Positions 12,020 to 24,600 of a stretch of 64,000 nucleotides of DNA are shown piece after piece. Below the pieces are notes generated by a model. It did not search any database, was not told the DNA's origin, and saw only the letters and a list, made by a program, of their open reading frames with translations. Numbering within the stretch: position 1 is the first letter of the stretch; each line of letters starts with the position of its first letter. Position numbers and translations under genes: made by a program. The DNA comes from Caenorhabditis elegans (lineage: Eukaryota > Nematoda > Chromadorea > Rhabditida > Rhabditidae). The stretch is from assembly GCF_000002985.6 (NCBI RefSeq), contig NC_003281.10:5952001-6016000 (forward strand), in the 5' to 3' direction.

Positions 12020-13165
12020 CCTTGTAGGCACGCAGGCAGGCAGAGGACGCCTACCACATATCTTAATGCATTTGGTCACACTTTCATAGTGAACAATTTT
12101 GAGAGGTTTTGTTCAAACTACAGTAACCCTGCAATTTAAAGGCACATATGTCTTTGTGGTATGACCGATGATCTTTGCCATCAATTGACATCTTCATCTT
12201 CTGTACCTTTAAAATCCCATTTCTTCTGACCATCCCATCAATCAGTCACCGACAAATACGGTCATGCCTATCCTTAGTGATTCTGATTCTATTCTCCGAT
12301 AACCCTGGTCATAAATCCCCACTAAACTTTCTCAAAACCTTCCGTCCATTCCCCTTCACCCTCTATCTATCTCTATTTTTTTTGTTGCGACCTGATAGTC
12401 ACTGTGATAACCAACAGTTCTCGCTCTCTTTCACCCCTCTCAACCTCTCACCGATCTCAAAAAAATTGTCAATTACATTGCAAATATGACTGCCTAGAAA
12501 CTCTTCAAGAGTGCACACTATTTTCAACTGCTTCTCCATAATTTTTGCATCTCTTCTCGACACCCATCGTCTGCATCGAAAATCAATTGTGAACACGTCC
12601 ATACACACGTGTCTGCGGGTCTCTGATCCTACTACTCTCTCCTCCCGTGCTTCGTGTTCTTCTTCCCGCCGGGAGCTCAAAAACGCCGCCGCCGCCGCTG
12701 TTCCTCTAACTCTCTTGCATCGACGGGTGCTTTTCGTTGTTTCTTATTGTTCTTGCTCATTACGTGTTTTGCCCCTCTTCTTCAATCGTTCCAAAGCCTA
12801 GACTCTCTCTTCTCTTTGTTCATCTCATTTTTTATTTTTGTTGCTGTTCCCGCAGTCTGTTATTGTTTCCAATATCTAGTGAAACTTGGCAGGCCAACCA
12901 CAATAACATATTAATCTAAACTGAGTACTGTAGTTTCAGACTTTTAGCATTGTCTTGAAATTTCTTTAGTTTGGAGGAGTTTTGAACATTTAACTAGACT
13001 AGGCGTGGTGAGCAGGTACGTCTTCAAGCCTACGCTCCTGCCTACCGCCTATTTTCTGTTTTGAGTGTTAATATGTGTAAACTTACCTCCGTTTTAATTT
13101 TTGGAAATTGAAACAAAGCTATATTCAGATGTACTCCAGTAGGCAGGCCTAACGGCAGGAGGCTG
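12020..13165. repeat. TAGGCAGGC-type dispersed repeat fragments
   Basis: GTAGGCACGCAGGCAGGCAG near 12024, CTCCTGCCTACCGCCTA near 13036 and GTAGGCAGGCCTAACGGCAG near 13139 share a TAGGCAGG core. The last two are inverted relative to each other. Related copies occur at 21248-21270 and 29153-29176. I regard them as remnants of one interspersed repeat family. Confidence 0.5.
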
Positions 13166-14403
13166 ATAGAAATTTGTTGTGTGTGTATTAAAAATAACCC
13201 GCCGCGAGCCACTTTCAAACTTATCTGTGTGATGTTCCCAATATATTGAAAAAATATCAATTTAAACTATTTCGAATATTGCGTTTGATTTGAAACAACT
13301 GGATAAAACAATCTCAAATTAAACATCTAATACCATGAATGAAAAATAATTCCTTTTGAACTAGTACATACACATTACTACACTCTATTATTTGTACAGC
13401 TTAACCATCAGGTATTGCTCGCTATCAAACAAACATTTGTTCGATTTTCGGAAATGGTTTACACATTCTTCTTCCAAATGGTTAACCTTGTAGAAGTACT
13501 TTGACAGAATTTTAATCTTTTCAATAGATCTTTCCAATTGAATTCTTTTTTGAAGATAACATCAACAATCAATTAGTTAGTTATGTCTTCATTATTGTAA
13601 ACTTTATGTTGTTTGTCATATTTTGAACACATTTTGCAAAGTAGCCACGTTACTTAAAAATATTTGCAGCTCCTGAGTACTTCCAATTACATACCTCATC
13701 AATTGAGGCGCTCATTAAAACTTTTTGAAATCAATTTAAAAAAAAATTTCTCCTGAAAAACACCCTCGTAAAATCTTTCTGTACTGACAGATTTAAAAAT
13801 TAAAATAATTATTTAAAAAAAAATTGAATTTGAGCAGTAGGGGAACGCTTTCATTAGGGTCAAGACATGTGCATGTAAGTTTGGGCCTACGTGTAGTGAT
13901 TTTTTAAAAGAAACTTTTGCTATTGGAACTTGCAAGTTTGTTAAATTTGCCGCTACTTTTTTATGACTATTTAGTTGTTTGCCTATTAGAATATAAAAGT
14001 TGTTTAACTAAAAAAAACGGTAAACACTTATTCACACCAATTGATAAAACGAATGGGAGTGATATGTTGTCAGTGATAAGAATAGAATGTGTTCAGAGAG
14101 AGAAATGGTTGTACATTCAAACCTTCTTCACTTTTTGTTTCAGTTCTTCAAGTTTCCAAGTTTTCCCCATCGAAATTAGTCAGAAGCCAGACGATACACT
14201 TTTTGCATTCCTCACTGTATAAGTGTGTTATGTCCGTAACTGTTCCGATCACTCATCGTAATTCTTTTCGACACCATGTCTCTGGCGTATTATGTTGTAG
14301 TATTTAATATCCCACCGATTCTCTTATTCTCTTCGTTCATCAGAAACTAATTGCGTTGCTATTACTTTTCTCAAAACTTTATTACTAAAATCTAATATCT
14401 GCC

Positions 14404-17400
14404 ATGATTCAGGGTATGATTGAATCTACAACTTCGCATCAAGATTTTCAACAACGGTGAGTTTATTAATTGAAAATAGTTTAACTAATTGAATATTTGA
14501 AATCTGATTCCAAGAATTACACAACCTACTTTAAAATAGAAATTTGTGATATGTCCTAGGATTTATTTCAATATAAGGTTAAATAATTGTACAGATCCAT
14601 GACTGGGTATGCCCTGGAGCATCCATCGTACAGGATTAGAGGCGCACTTTTTAGGCATCAAGATGATGGGAGGCTTCTGTCAGGTACATTGAATTTCTAT
14701 TAAAATCCAAATTTACCAAATAATCTAGGTTGCGGCGGAGACATTGAAGTAATTCATGCACTAGAACTGGAACGATCACAACATACATGTCTCCCTGTCA
14801 GAGTTACAAATGTCGTGGTGTTCGGATCAAATGACGTCGTCCGACTAATTCAACCAATTGAAGGAACCGAAGATGTCATTGTCAATGGAGACTACCACGT
14901 GTCAATTGTGCAATCTGTTGAATTATTCGAGAGTTCGACGGTTTCCAAGAGCAGAATTCTGAAACTACCTGGAAAGATTATTGCTGTAAATGCAGAGAAG
15001 CATTCAAACACTGAGGTTAGAAATAAGGGAATAAACAGTAAAAATGAGAAAGAAATATTTTCAGCTTCTTCTAGTATTTCTTCTAGAGACCGGCATCTTC
15101 CATTATTCATTTTGTGCTCATACATCAACACACTTTCAATGTATTCAAGCTTTCCGATGCAAGTGAGTTCTTAGAATTTTAAAAATTGTAAAGAGTATCT
15201 TTCGATCCTACAGTAACCTAGCGGCAACCGAATTTCTAAGCACTAACCTGATATCGAATTAATCTCATGCAATCTATGTACTATCCCTGAGATATCAGGG
15301 GCTTGTTGAAAATTTAATCTCACACATATCCAGGGACCAAGATTAATCTATTCAAATGCTAATTTTTTCAGTCGCCCAATTACCAGTGGACTTCTCTGGA
15401 GGGACTCGGGACTTCTCCACGTGGCATATTACGATGGTTTTGTACGGGTTGGAGTGGTTCATGAGCAGTACGATGATATGCTTCTAGTGAAGAGAGTCGC
15501 AGTGAATCGAAACAATTTAAGCGTTCTTTTGGATGTTGTTTTTGAAGAAATTGGAAGAATTCAAAAATTCGAGGATACTGAAAAACAACGGAGAGAAGAT
15601 ATGCTTACTACTTCAAAGAGTTTGTCTGATAAGTTAGTGGCAGAGGAAGAAGTTGTCGAAGGAGACACTACGAACGACGATTTTGCCAAATTGAAGATTG
15701 AGTTCAAGAATCAATCTGTAGGTTTTTAATTAATACTAAAATATTTATGAAACAATCCCAACTTTGCTTACAATCACTTTCTTGTTTTCAATCTCGAAAA
15801 ATTGCAACACCATTTTTCGAACGGGTGACGTCATACTAATTTCGAAGTATGCAAAATGCGTGACGTCATGCTTCACAAAAAGAAGTTGCGATGTGTTGGA
15901 ACAACGAACTACAAACCAAAAAATGAGGGAAAATGTCCCGTTCCCGTGAAAATTTGAAAAACGGGACAACGGGAATTCCCGTTCCCGTGAAAATTTGAAA
16001 AACGGGACAACGGGAATTCCCGTTCCCGGGAAATTTTTAAAAACGGGAAAACGGGAAAAACGGGAAACGGGAATTGACACCCTTGATTACAAATCACAAA
16101 GCATAATTTCAGATTCGCTGTGAACGGGTCTCACAACGTTTGACTTCTCTCCGAAAACTGATCACAATAATAAAATCCGCACTTGACATGAATGATCAAA
16201 TTGAGCAAATGATTAGTCTTCTGGTGGATGAGCTGAGTGAGCTTGAGAAACTTGAACAGTTGTGCAAAGAAGTTGAAAGAACTGGAAATCAGAATCTTAT
16301 TGGGAAAAGCTGGATTGCTGTGGAAGAGAAACAAATGGTAGTGGAAGAACTTATTGCAAAAGTGAATAGTGATCAAATCAAGAAACATTCGGATGTATGG
16401 GAACAGAAAATTGATCAGATAATCGATCAATTAAATGGTTGCTCAGAAGCAGCAAAGGATATGAGATTGATTATTAGTCAGAATATATTTGAGCATCGAG
16501 GTGACAAAAAGGATGTATTCACTCATTTTGTGTTGGATGCGCAGAGCCGAGATATCACTTTATATTGTCTTTCGGGTCTTACAACGATGGCCATTTATCC
16601 ACGCAAGGGGAAACGGTAAGACTTTCAAATTATTTTGGAAAGTATCAAAGTGTGAAAAATTAATTAAAATTGCCACAATAAAAATAAAATAAATTCCGAA
16701 AACTATTTTTAAACTATACATAATGTAATTTTTTTTTTTCAAAGTTTACTCTAAAATTTTCCATAATTTTCAGAGTGGCCTCCATTTCTTTGGATGCATC
16801 ATTTGCCACGTGTCTCACTGCGGCCTGTGCAATGAAATCCGCTGAAGGTGTCTACGTAGCAGATCAGAATAATGTTTTCCCGACGTATTTCTACAGGTAA
16901 AACTTGTTTCAGCAATTATAAAAACTAATTTTCTGCGCGCAAAATGAAAAAAACCCCAATTTAAAATTACAGAAACCGCCCAAAAGCTGGAAAAGGGTAG
17001 GAACGTACTATACTTGAACTAAACTTTTATCGCCAACTTTTCCCTCCACCCACTTCTATCATTCAGTTTACCTCCCATAAGCATGATTTTCCAGTATTTA
17101 TTTTGTTTTATAATAAGTTTTCAAAGTTTCAAACAAACGCCAAAACATATCTTTTTAATTTTCATGATTTCCCAAACAATAATTTAACGCCTTATTTTCG
17201 AGCAACTAATATTATAGTTATATTTTTCAGAGAAAAGAGGTACTTGGATGCTGGAAATCAACTTCAACTTCCCACTTTCGACAGTATTTCTTCGATTCTC
17301 GTTGAACCACATCAAATGGTGAGCAATTTTTTGAGACTTGATTCCAAACTTTTTTACTGAAAACTTGGAATCTGGCAGCCTAGATCTCCATGATTGTGGT

Positions 17401-19304
17401 CTTATGGGAAAATTATCAATTCATAGCATAATTGTTGTCTAGTTTTGATAATTTTGAAATCTTGATACTGAAACATTTCTGAATACTTTTAAGTGAACCG
17501 AGAAGCTGACAAATGTGGCAACTTCCTAAAATTAGAAATACCAATTCCCATGAATGTTTTTCTCAGATTTTGGGAAGTGTAACTGGAGGTCTTCTACATT
17601 TATCATTTGATTTTGCATCAAATTATGAACATTTTGTTGTGGCAAGCAGTATTTTGGCTCATCCTATTTCGTCAGGATCCGTAAATTGTATCAAATTATT
17701 GGCAACTGGGGAATCCCTTCTAGCACTTCATTGCACTGACACAGAAATTGTTGTTTCGGAAAAAGATCAAGAGAGATGGCACAGAGTTACACACCATACA
17801 GGTGGTGCACATGCAATTGCAGTTACTCCATTTTCAGTTGATGAGAGAGGTGCATTTGCAGTTGTTGCAAGTGATACTTTTGTTCGATTGAAGGTTTTGC
17901 AGTATGCTGAAGGTTCGTTTTAAAGTTGATTTTTCATAGTTGATTTTTATTAAACTTTCCTTTTTTCTCATTAGAAGAAGCATATAAAAATTTGAAATCA
18001 ACCATAAAACCGTTTAAACTTCAAAATCTACTAACAATAATTTTAAAAGTAAAAAGTAATCTTGTCGTTATTTTTGTTTTAAATAGCTGTTATTAATACT
18101 ATGTTTAAATGTACTATGTATTATATCTGAAAAACCCTTTTCCATTTTATAAACGATCAAGTTGTACTTTTGATTCCAGAAAGCCTTATCGGTCTTCACG
18201 ATCTTGGCGAATCACGAGCTGAAGATGAGAATGGACATCCGATAGAAGTACTAAATGTGTCTCTGGATCCAAGTATGCAGTACCGTCAACTTCCATGTAA
18301 ACTTCGTTATGCTGTTGGATTTGCTGATAAGGCTATTCGAACATACGTGGCACTCCTCACTGGACAACACGATTTTAATGTTCAGGAGAAGTTCATCGCT
18401 CAAATTGAGCCTCTTTTTAATGTTCAAAATGTGGGTAATTCTTTTGAATTTTTGAGACATTTAGTCTTGATAATTAGGCAATTTTATTGTCAATTTTCAG
18501 ATGATCTGCTTTCACGGTCGACCAATGGGATGCTATGTAAGTTGTGCTAAAACTCTTCAAATCTGGAATGATCTTGATCGTCATCAACAAAAGAAACTAA
18601 AAAGTGAAAGAATGCAATTATTGAAACTATCATCTTCGGTAACCTCAATGGAAAGAGCTGAAGGATATCTACTTCTTGGATTTGCTGATGATCGTCTTTC
18701 AATTTATGAAGAAAAAGGAAATGGAGCTGTTGATTTAGTGGGGACTGTTGATGATTGGCACAAGGGATTGAATGATAGAATTGTTATGAGTGAGAATTTA
18801 ATGTAGAAATAAAATAAGAAAAAGTAATGTTCAGGTCTACGAACAAGAGCATCAAAGACTTCATGTGGCACAAGATTATTTATTCATTCATTGACAGCTC
18901 ATCACATTGTTATTCATACAGTTCTTGTCACAGCCTCTAAAATTGAACAGGTTGGTTACTATTTTTAGAGAAATTATATTAATATCTATTTTGCAGTAAA
19001 TACAAAATTCATGGTTAAAAAATATTTTTAAAACTTACGATTTGGAAGAAACGTTTTCATGCTAACTGATTTTATTTTATACGAAATTCATTTGAATATG
19101 TGTGTGTGTTTTCAAATTAAAAAAAAATTTCAGCACGACTTCATAGTTGCTCACGAACACTCAATGAGCCAGCCAATCGGATTCGAGTTTGTCTCATACA
19201 AGTATTTTGAATTTTTAGTTTACGGTCGTGGAATTTCCAACGAAAAACTTTCAATTGAAGATCGTAAGAGAATGGATAATTTCAGAGATTTTGAATTTAA
19301 TTGA
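14404..19304 (+). CDS. Uncharacterised 919-residue protein, probable beta-propeller halves plus coiled coil
   Basis: I cannot name the family. Thirteen exons: 14404-14456, 14595-14683, 14729-15015, 15065-15162, 15372-15717, 16113-16615, 16774-16896, 17231-17318, 17567-17912, 18180-18430, 18501-18789, 18835-18950, 19134-19304. All phases close (2760 bases). The N-terminal third and C-terminal half are rich in short beta-strand-like segments such as GLLWRDSGLLHVAYYDGFVR and AEGYLLLGFADDRLSIYEEK, suggesting WD-like propellers. Residues about 295-440 form a charged helical or coiled-coil section. No catalytic motif, signal peptide or membrane span is seen. An in-frame stop at 14386 bounds the start. 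A possible trans-splice acceptor (GATTCAG, ending 14412) would move the start to 14416. One intron carries a minisatellite (15937-16078). Confidence 0.8.
15937..16078. repeat. 41-bp minisatellite in an intron
   Basis: The unit begins CCCGTTCCCGTGAAAATTTG and contains AACGGGACAACGGGAATT. Copies begin at 15937, 15978 and 16019, an exact 41-base period. The third copy decays into shorter AACGGGAAA units. Each unit also folds on itself (CCCGTT with AACGGG). It lies wholly within the intron 15718-16112 of the uncharacterised 919-residue gene. Confidence 0.9.
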
Positions 19305-19494
19305 AAATTTAATTTAATTTCGCTCAATTACACAATTTCAGTTTTTAGCTTTTTTGGTTAATTTTTGCATTTTGCATCGGGTCATTGTGTGGGATCACAA
19401 ACGTGTATTTAAGAAAATTCTAATCGCATTTTGAGTTCAGTTGTGATAATTTTCAGTGCCTTTTTTTAATTTTTTATTTGTTTTGTTTTTCTGA

Positions 19495-19500
19495 AATAAA
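19495..19500 (+). terminator. Poly(A) signal of the 919-residue gene
   Basis: AATAAA 191 bases after the stop codon at 19302-19304, in a T-rich 3'UTR. Position and context suit C. elegans 3' end formation. Confidence 0.65.
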
Positions 19501-20152
19501 ATTATTATTTTTTGAAATTTTAACAATTTGAAGCTTAACAATATTTATTAGTAGGAACGAAAGTACCAGGGGTATTCAATTATTTGAAAATGTCATTATT
19601 AGAGTAATAATAATAATAATAATAGTAATAATTGAGAAATGTCCAATTAAAAAGTTGAAAATTTTAGCAATTGAGGAATATTATAGAAAATTGAATAAAA
19701 ATTGAAAAGTGAAAGAGAAAGTTCAGCTATGGGAAGGATTGATTGGTGCGGTGAATGCCTCGGCTGTCATAGGACGATTGCTGAAATTTTGGAATTTTAA
19801 TTTTAAATATTATCAGGAAATATGAAAATAAAACATTGTTACGGTATTAAAAACCTGAAAAGTTAGGTAATAATAAAAGTAAAACTTTGAGCGTTGATCA
19901 TGATCATTTTAGTCGGTGTTTGTACAGTACTCAATACATCATATTTGTCGCCCAAAGTGATTTAAAGATCCTTTGAAATACCGTATTCTTGTTAATATTT
20001 TTCTTATTTCAAGACAAAAATGTTAGGATTGATGCAACGCCGGGTTAGTTGTTCGTTAGGTGAACGTATGTGAAAAATATGAAAGTTCCACAAACAAAAG
20101 TAAAAATATAAGGGTTTCTCACATTTAATTGTGTTGTTTTGAAAAAAAATGG

Positions 20153-20409
20153 GTTTCGGGTCCTTCCACGATCAAGACTTTTTAGCTACCGTAGCCGCGA
20201 GTAGTGTAGATTTTTATTATTTTATTTCACAATCTTACACCGATATTAACTATATTTTTCGTACTTCAGGTTTTTTTTGGAGAGTTTTAATATACCTAGT
20301 TTATATATTGGAAATAAAAAACTATTCAAAACCTAAAAAAGAGCATTTTGCGAGATATTCGCACCTATCGTAGTTGAAAAGTTTCGCTCGTGCCAGGACC
20401 CGAGGTCAT
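20153..20409. mobile_element. MITE-like element with imperfect terminal inverted repeats
   Basis: The left end TTTCGGGTCCTTCCACGATC and the complement of the right end, CCTCGGGTCCTGGCACGAGC, match over most bases, sharing CGGGTCCT and CACGA. Pairing continues inward (ACTTTTTAGCTACCGTAG against ACTTTTCAACTACGATAG). Total length is about 257 bases, with no protein-coding capacity. It sits just downstream of mlp-1. Confidence 0.6.
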
Positions 20410-20557
20410 GGTTGCCATTATTAAAGTATAGTGTCGATAAATTAATTTTAGTTAATTTTTCTAAAAGTTAGTAACTGCAAAACCAATAACACCACAACTA
20501 TCCGACACCTTATCCCCTGACGAGTTTTTGAGATTGATAACAATGTTTTTCTTTCGA

Positions 20558-21662
20558 TTACGTCTGTTTGGATCCACCGAACTTTTCTCCGGAATCAGTT
20601 GTCAAGCATCCAGCACCAAGTCCAAATCCGACTCCCTTTGGTCCGAATTTGCGTCCGTGGCACTGTTTGCAGTAGAGTTCTGCCTCATGCGGAGCAACAG
20701 TGCACGAGTCGAGAAGCTTGTTGCACATGTCTGTGAGAGAAAGAGGGATTCATTGAGTAAGAGAGATTTAGAGAAAAAGAAATAGAAATGGCTCTGTGAT
20801 TGAAGAAATGGTTAGTACATTGAGCAGGGAATTTGCGGAGGAATTAACGTTATTAAAACACATAAACATGTTTTAAAACATGAAACATTGACTAACGTCA
20901 TATCAACTTCAGTATTTCCAAATTGTTCTCCAGTATCCATTGTCAATGATCCGGCGCCGATTCCGAAACCGATTCCCTGTAATTATAATTGAATTTAGCC
21001 AGCTTTATGCTATTTTTTCTTTTTTTCATAAAATCTTCCGAAAATTGCAAAAAATGTATTTCAAAATTTCGAGACTTGCCAAATCTCTATTCTAACTAAT
21101 ATGTTTGAAATGTTGAGCAACGTTTAATTTAAATCTCGAAAAGTCTTGTGGCTCTTCGATTTTCTCCAATTAACATTTTAATTGTGATGTAAAATGCGTT
21201 AATATAACACGACATCTGAGTTCATTTCAAAGTGTAAAAAAATATGCGGTAGGCAGGCCTAGGCCTAACTATTTTAGCTTTAATTTCCAATTAATAAATT
21301 GCATACCTTTGGCCCATATCGCCTGCAATGACACTGCTTACAGAAGAGTTGTGCTTGATGTTCACAGCATGACATTGAATCCAATAATTTGTTACACATA
21401 CCTGAATAGGACAAAAACACATTAAAAGACAAGACGAATACAAGGACGAGTTAACATGAAGCATTTGGGGGGAATAGGGAATCACAGAACCATTATTTCT
21501 TATTCACTAAGAGATTCTATTAAATTATTAAATTCTTTAAAACTCACTGCACTTGAAGCAGAACTTGTGCCATTTGTATCCGCCGGCGGACATCTCCTCT
21601 GCGGCGTACACACTTTTGCCGCACTTCGGGCATTTTGGGTGCTCCACAGGCTTGAATGGCAT
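20558..21662 (-). CDS. mlp-1: Muscle LIM protein, single LIM domain, alternatively spliced
   Basis: Cysteine-rich/muscle LIM protein (CRP/MLP family), an actin-associated Z-disc and nuclear scaffold in muscle. Exon 1 (21662-21548) encodes [18 protein letters not shown] and the first zinc finger, ending in phase 1. Two alternatives for the second finger follow in correct phase. Exons 21401-21307 plus 20976-20897 give [18 protein letters not shown] and the Gly-rich [20 protein letters not shown]. Exon 20730-20558 alone gives [18 protein letters not shown] and [20 protein letters not shown], then a stop at 20558-20560 (95 residues). All LIM zinc ligands are present in each combination. Vertebrate CRPs have two LIM domains; each worm form carries one, as if two ancestral domains were made mutually exclusive. 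An ATTCCAG acceptor precedes the ATG. The symbol (T04C9.4) is from memory. Confidence 0.92.
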
Positions 21663-24600
21663 TCTGGAATTAATTTATCTTAAAGTTGGGAAACATCAAA
21701 GGTGAAAACATTTTGAAATTAAACTCAAACAGAAACCAAAAGTAAATACGAAGAAACTTTGAAAATGGTGTGGGCGGGATCTGTAAGGTGACTCAATGGG
21801 CGGGACTTGAGGGGTTTCGTCATTCTGTTACAATTATTAGGATGATGGAAAAAAAAGTTTGAAATCTGGGAGACACCTGGCGCTGTGGGCTTTCAACACA
21901 TTTCAAGAGCGACGTGGCAAACATTAAGGGAATTGTTCGTTTGAAAAAGAAATGTAAAAATGTTAACAACTTTTGGGTTTATCCAAAATTTACAGCAACT
22001 TTTTTTGAAATCTGCAATTGTCTGAGAATAAACCAGAAAATACAAATTGTTGAATAACTTTCTCAAAAAATTTGAAAGCTTTAAAAATTTCAAATCTAAA
22101 ATATTAGTGAAAATTTTCAGATTTTCCAAATAAGCTGGTTTTTAGAACTGAAACTTAGACGGACAACAATTTTGTTTCTTAATTGTAGTAAAATAATCTT
22201 AAAAACAAATCTAAAATTATAAAAATTCAAAAACTATATATTTTGATTTTTACCAAAACTTGAACAATTTTTTGAGACTATAAATAGGTTTTCTATAAAT
22301 CTGAAACTCGTGATGAAGAAAAATTTTTTTTTTAATTTCCGAATTATTATAAATTTTTTCGAAACATTTTCCTAAATTCCTAATTTTCCAAAACTAATTT
22401 AATCTTTTGAAACTTGAAACAAACAAGACAACCTATTTTTCAAGTTTATTTGAAAGAATTTCAAAGAAATATTAGTGCTCACCGAGCCCGTAGGTGAAAC
22501 AAGCTTACAAATAATGCCTATTTGCTCTATTTATTATTTCAGAAAGTGGGAGAGAGCTCTCTCTCGGAAGATTGTAGTAGCCAGAGAAAAGAGGAAAAAG
22601 CAAAGAAATACAATGTACCGCCCATGTTTCGGTACGTTTTAATCATCGAAAAGCACAACAAAACATTGTATTGTTTCTGTCGGGAGAAGAGCATTCATGG
22701 AAAAGAAAAAAACGGAAAAATATTTTTTGAAGAAAAATATATATTGAAAACAATAAAATGAAATTGTTTTTGTTCCAAAAAAGAAGGAAAATGTCAAAAA
22801 GGAAAAAAATTTGGATGACGAATTGGGGAAAAGTTGAACATGAAAAACGTTTTTTTTTGGATTTTTTCTGGGAGATATTAGAAATTCTGATTTTCAAGAA
22901 TACTTTTCATTTATTTCAAGAAGTGGAACTTGGTTTGCAACCTGTATTTTAATTTTGCAATTTTTTTTCAATCCGGTCTGTTTTGGTCTAACTAGAAGTA
23001 GTTAGAGTAATCACCTACCAAAATAATTTTGAAAGAAGACGAATCCCTATGAAAATCTGAAAAAATATTTTCTGAAGATCAGTGGCCACAGTTGAACAAT
23101 TTTTTATAGTTTTTTTTTCTGCAGTAGTGTTTTCAATGAAATCTTTACTACATTTTCAGCCGCAAAAATTTTCGATCAGGCTGGATTTTCAAAAAAAAAA
23201 TTTGGTAGGTAATAACTACTCGTTTATCTAGTCTTTATTTTCCCCAGCCATTTTAAAATTTATATACTCTCTTATACTTTTTTGAAAACTAGGTTAACAA
23301 AATCACAAAGAATTTTTTCGAAAATTTCATAAAAGATTTTAAAAATTAAATTCTAAGATTTCATCGTTTCTGAAGCCATCATACTTTTTGGAATATTTCA
23401 AAATAAACGTCAACTAAAAGGAAAAATAAGAACTTTCTGGGTAACTAAAAGAGTACGAAGTGATTTGGGTGAGTAGAGAATGAGAAGAACAGTTGGTTTC
23501 CCGTCCTTCTATCTGTCAAAGAATTACACAAGGATGCTCAAAGAGCAGTAAGGAAGAGCCAATGAGAAAAGTTACAGGAATGGGGGCGAAAAGGAAGAAA
23601 TGACGAACGGGGGGAAGAAATGAATGAAATGAACAACTGCCAAAAGGAAAGAAGGTAATCAAGATATGATGGCAAAAACAAAATCAGAAAGTAACAATAT
23701 ATGAGGAATTTTCACACAAAAACACTTAACATTTAGAATTTAATTGGGAAAGAACTATAACTTTGGAGAAGGGCCACCGCAGCCTTGAATTAAAAACAAA
23801 TTATTTAAGAAATTGCTGAGAGCACTAAAACCCTGACTACAAGAAGACCGCTGCTCGCATTGAAAATTGGCACTGTTTTGTATAACATCGGGCAATTTGA
23901 AACAAAAGAATATGACAACAGAAAAGACCGCCAAGAGATCAAGAAACTCTTGGAAGAGCCTATAATTTCATGCTTATGCAACCATAAAACCTCTATATCA
24001 GAGTTGCCTAGTAAGCTATTTGCTTACTCGAAAGCCCTACAATAGCCAATATCTGCGCAGATATTCCGATAAAGTGTAAAGGTGTAAAAATGGGGGACCA
24101 CGACCTAAAAGTGTACTAGCGCCCGGGAGGGAGGTCACACAAAAATGTAATAAAAATCGGGAGGTGTGGTGAAGTGAAGAGAGTTGATGAGGGGGGTCAG
24201 TCAGTCAGTCTCTGGTTCCAATTAGTGGATCGGAGATATCTCTATGTCTACGTCTCTCGATAGTTATCATACAATCATCATCACTTTTCCAAACATTCCA
24301 CATTCAAATTCAGGATAACGTGTGGAAGTGGTGGCTTCAGATGAAGTCCAGTGAAGGGAAGGAGGGCAAAGTACTTACACAGAACACAGTCTGAATTGAT
24401 CGAAAATCGGAAAGAAATTGGCTGTGCTCAAAACGATCGTCAGTGTTTGTGTAGTGAGTGGGGGTGGCGGGAGAGCATAAGATTTTGTTGGAGGAGGAAA
24501 GGAAGGAGAATGAAGACAAATAGTTTCTCTGGTGGAAAAAATGCAAAAAAGTGAAAAAATGAGTGAGAGAAAACAGGATGGAGGGACTGGATTTCAGAGG

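Larger units (their letters stand above)
10037..14403. other. 4.4-kb intergenic region with dispersed repeats
   Basis: No coding signal with splice support was found. The region contains the 3'UTR of the Ser-rich gene, a fold-back repeat element at 10957-11400, and scattered copies of the TAGGCAGGC-type motif (about 12020-12056 and 13025-13165). It also has a pyrimidine-rich block at roughly 12170-12860 that is probably promoter or low-complexity sequence. AATAAA at 10301-10306 is a candidate poly(A) signal. The remainder is plain AT-rich DNA. Confidence 0.6.
19305..20557. other. Convergent intergenic region with a MITE-like element
   Basis: Holds the 3'UTR of the 919-residue gene, a short (TAA)n tract at 19604-19632, a fold-back element at about 20153-20409, and the 3'UTR of mlp-1 on the other strand. 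The open frame at 20149-20373 lies inside the fold-back element and is not a gene. Confidence 0.6.

Noticed and set aside
20149-20373. 74-codon plus-strand open frame near mlp-1
   Set aside because: Lies inside the MITE-like element and has no family features.
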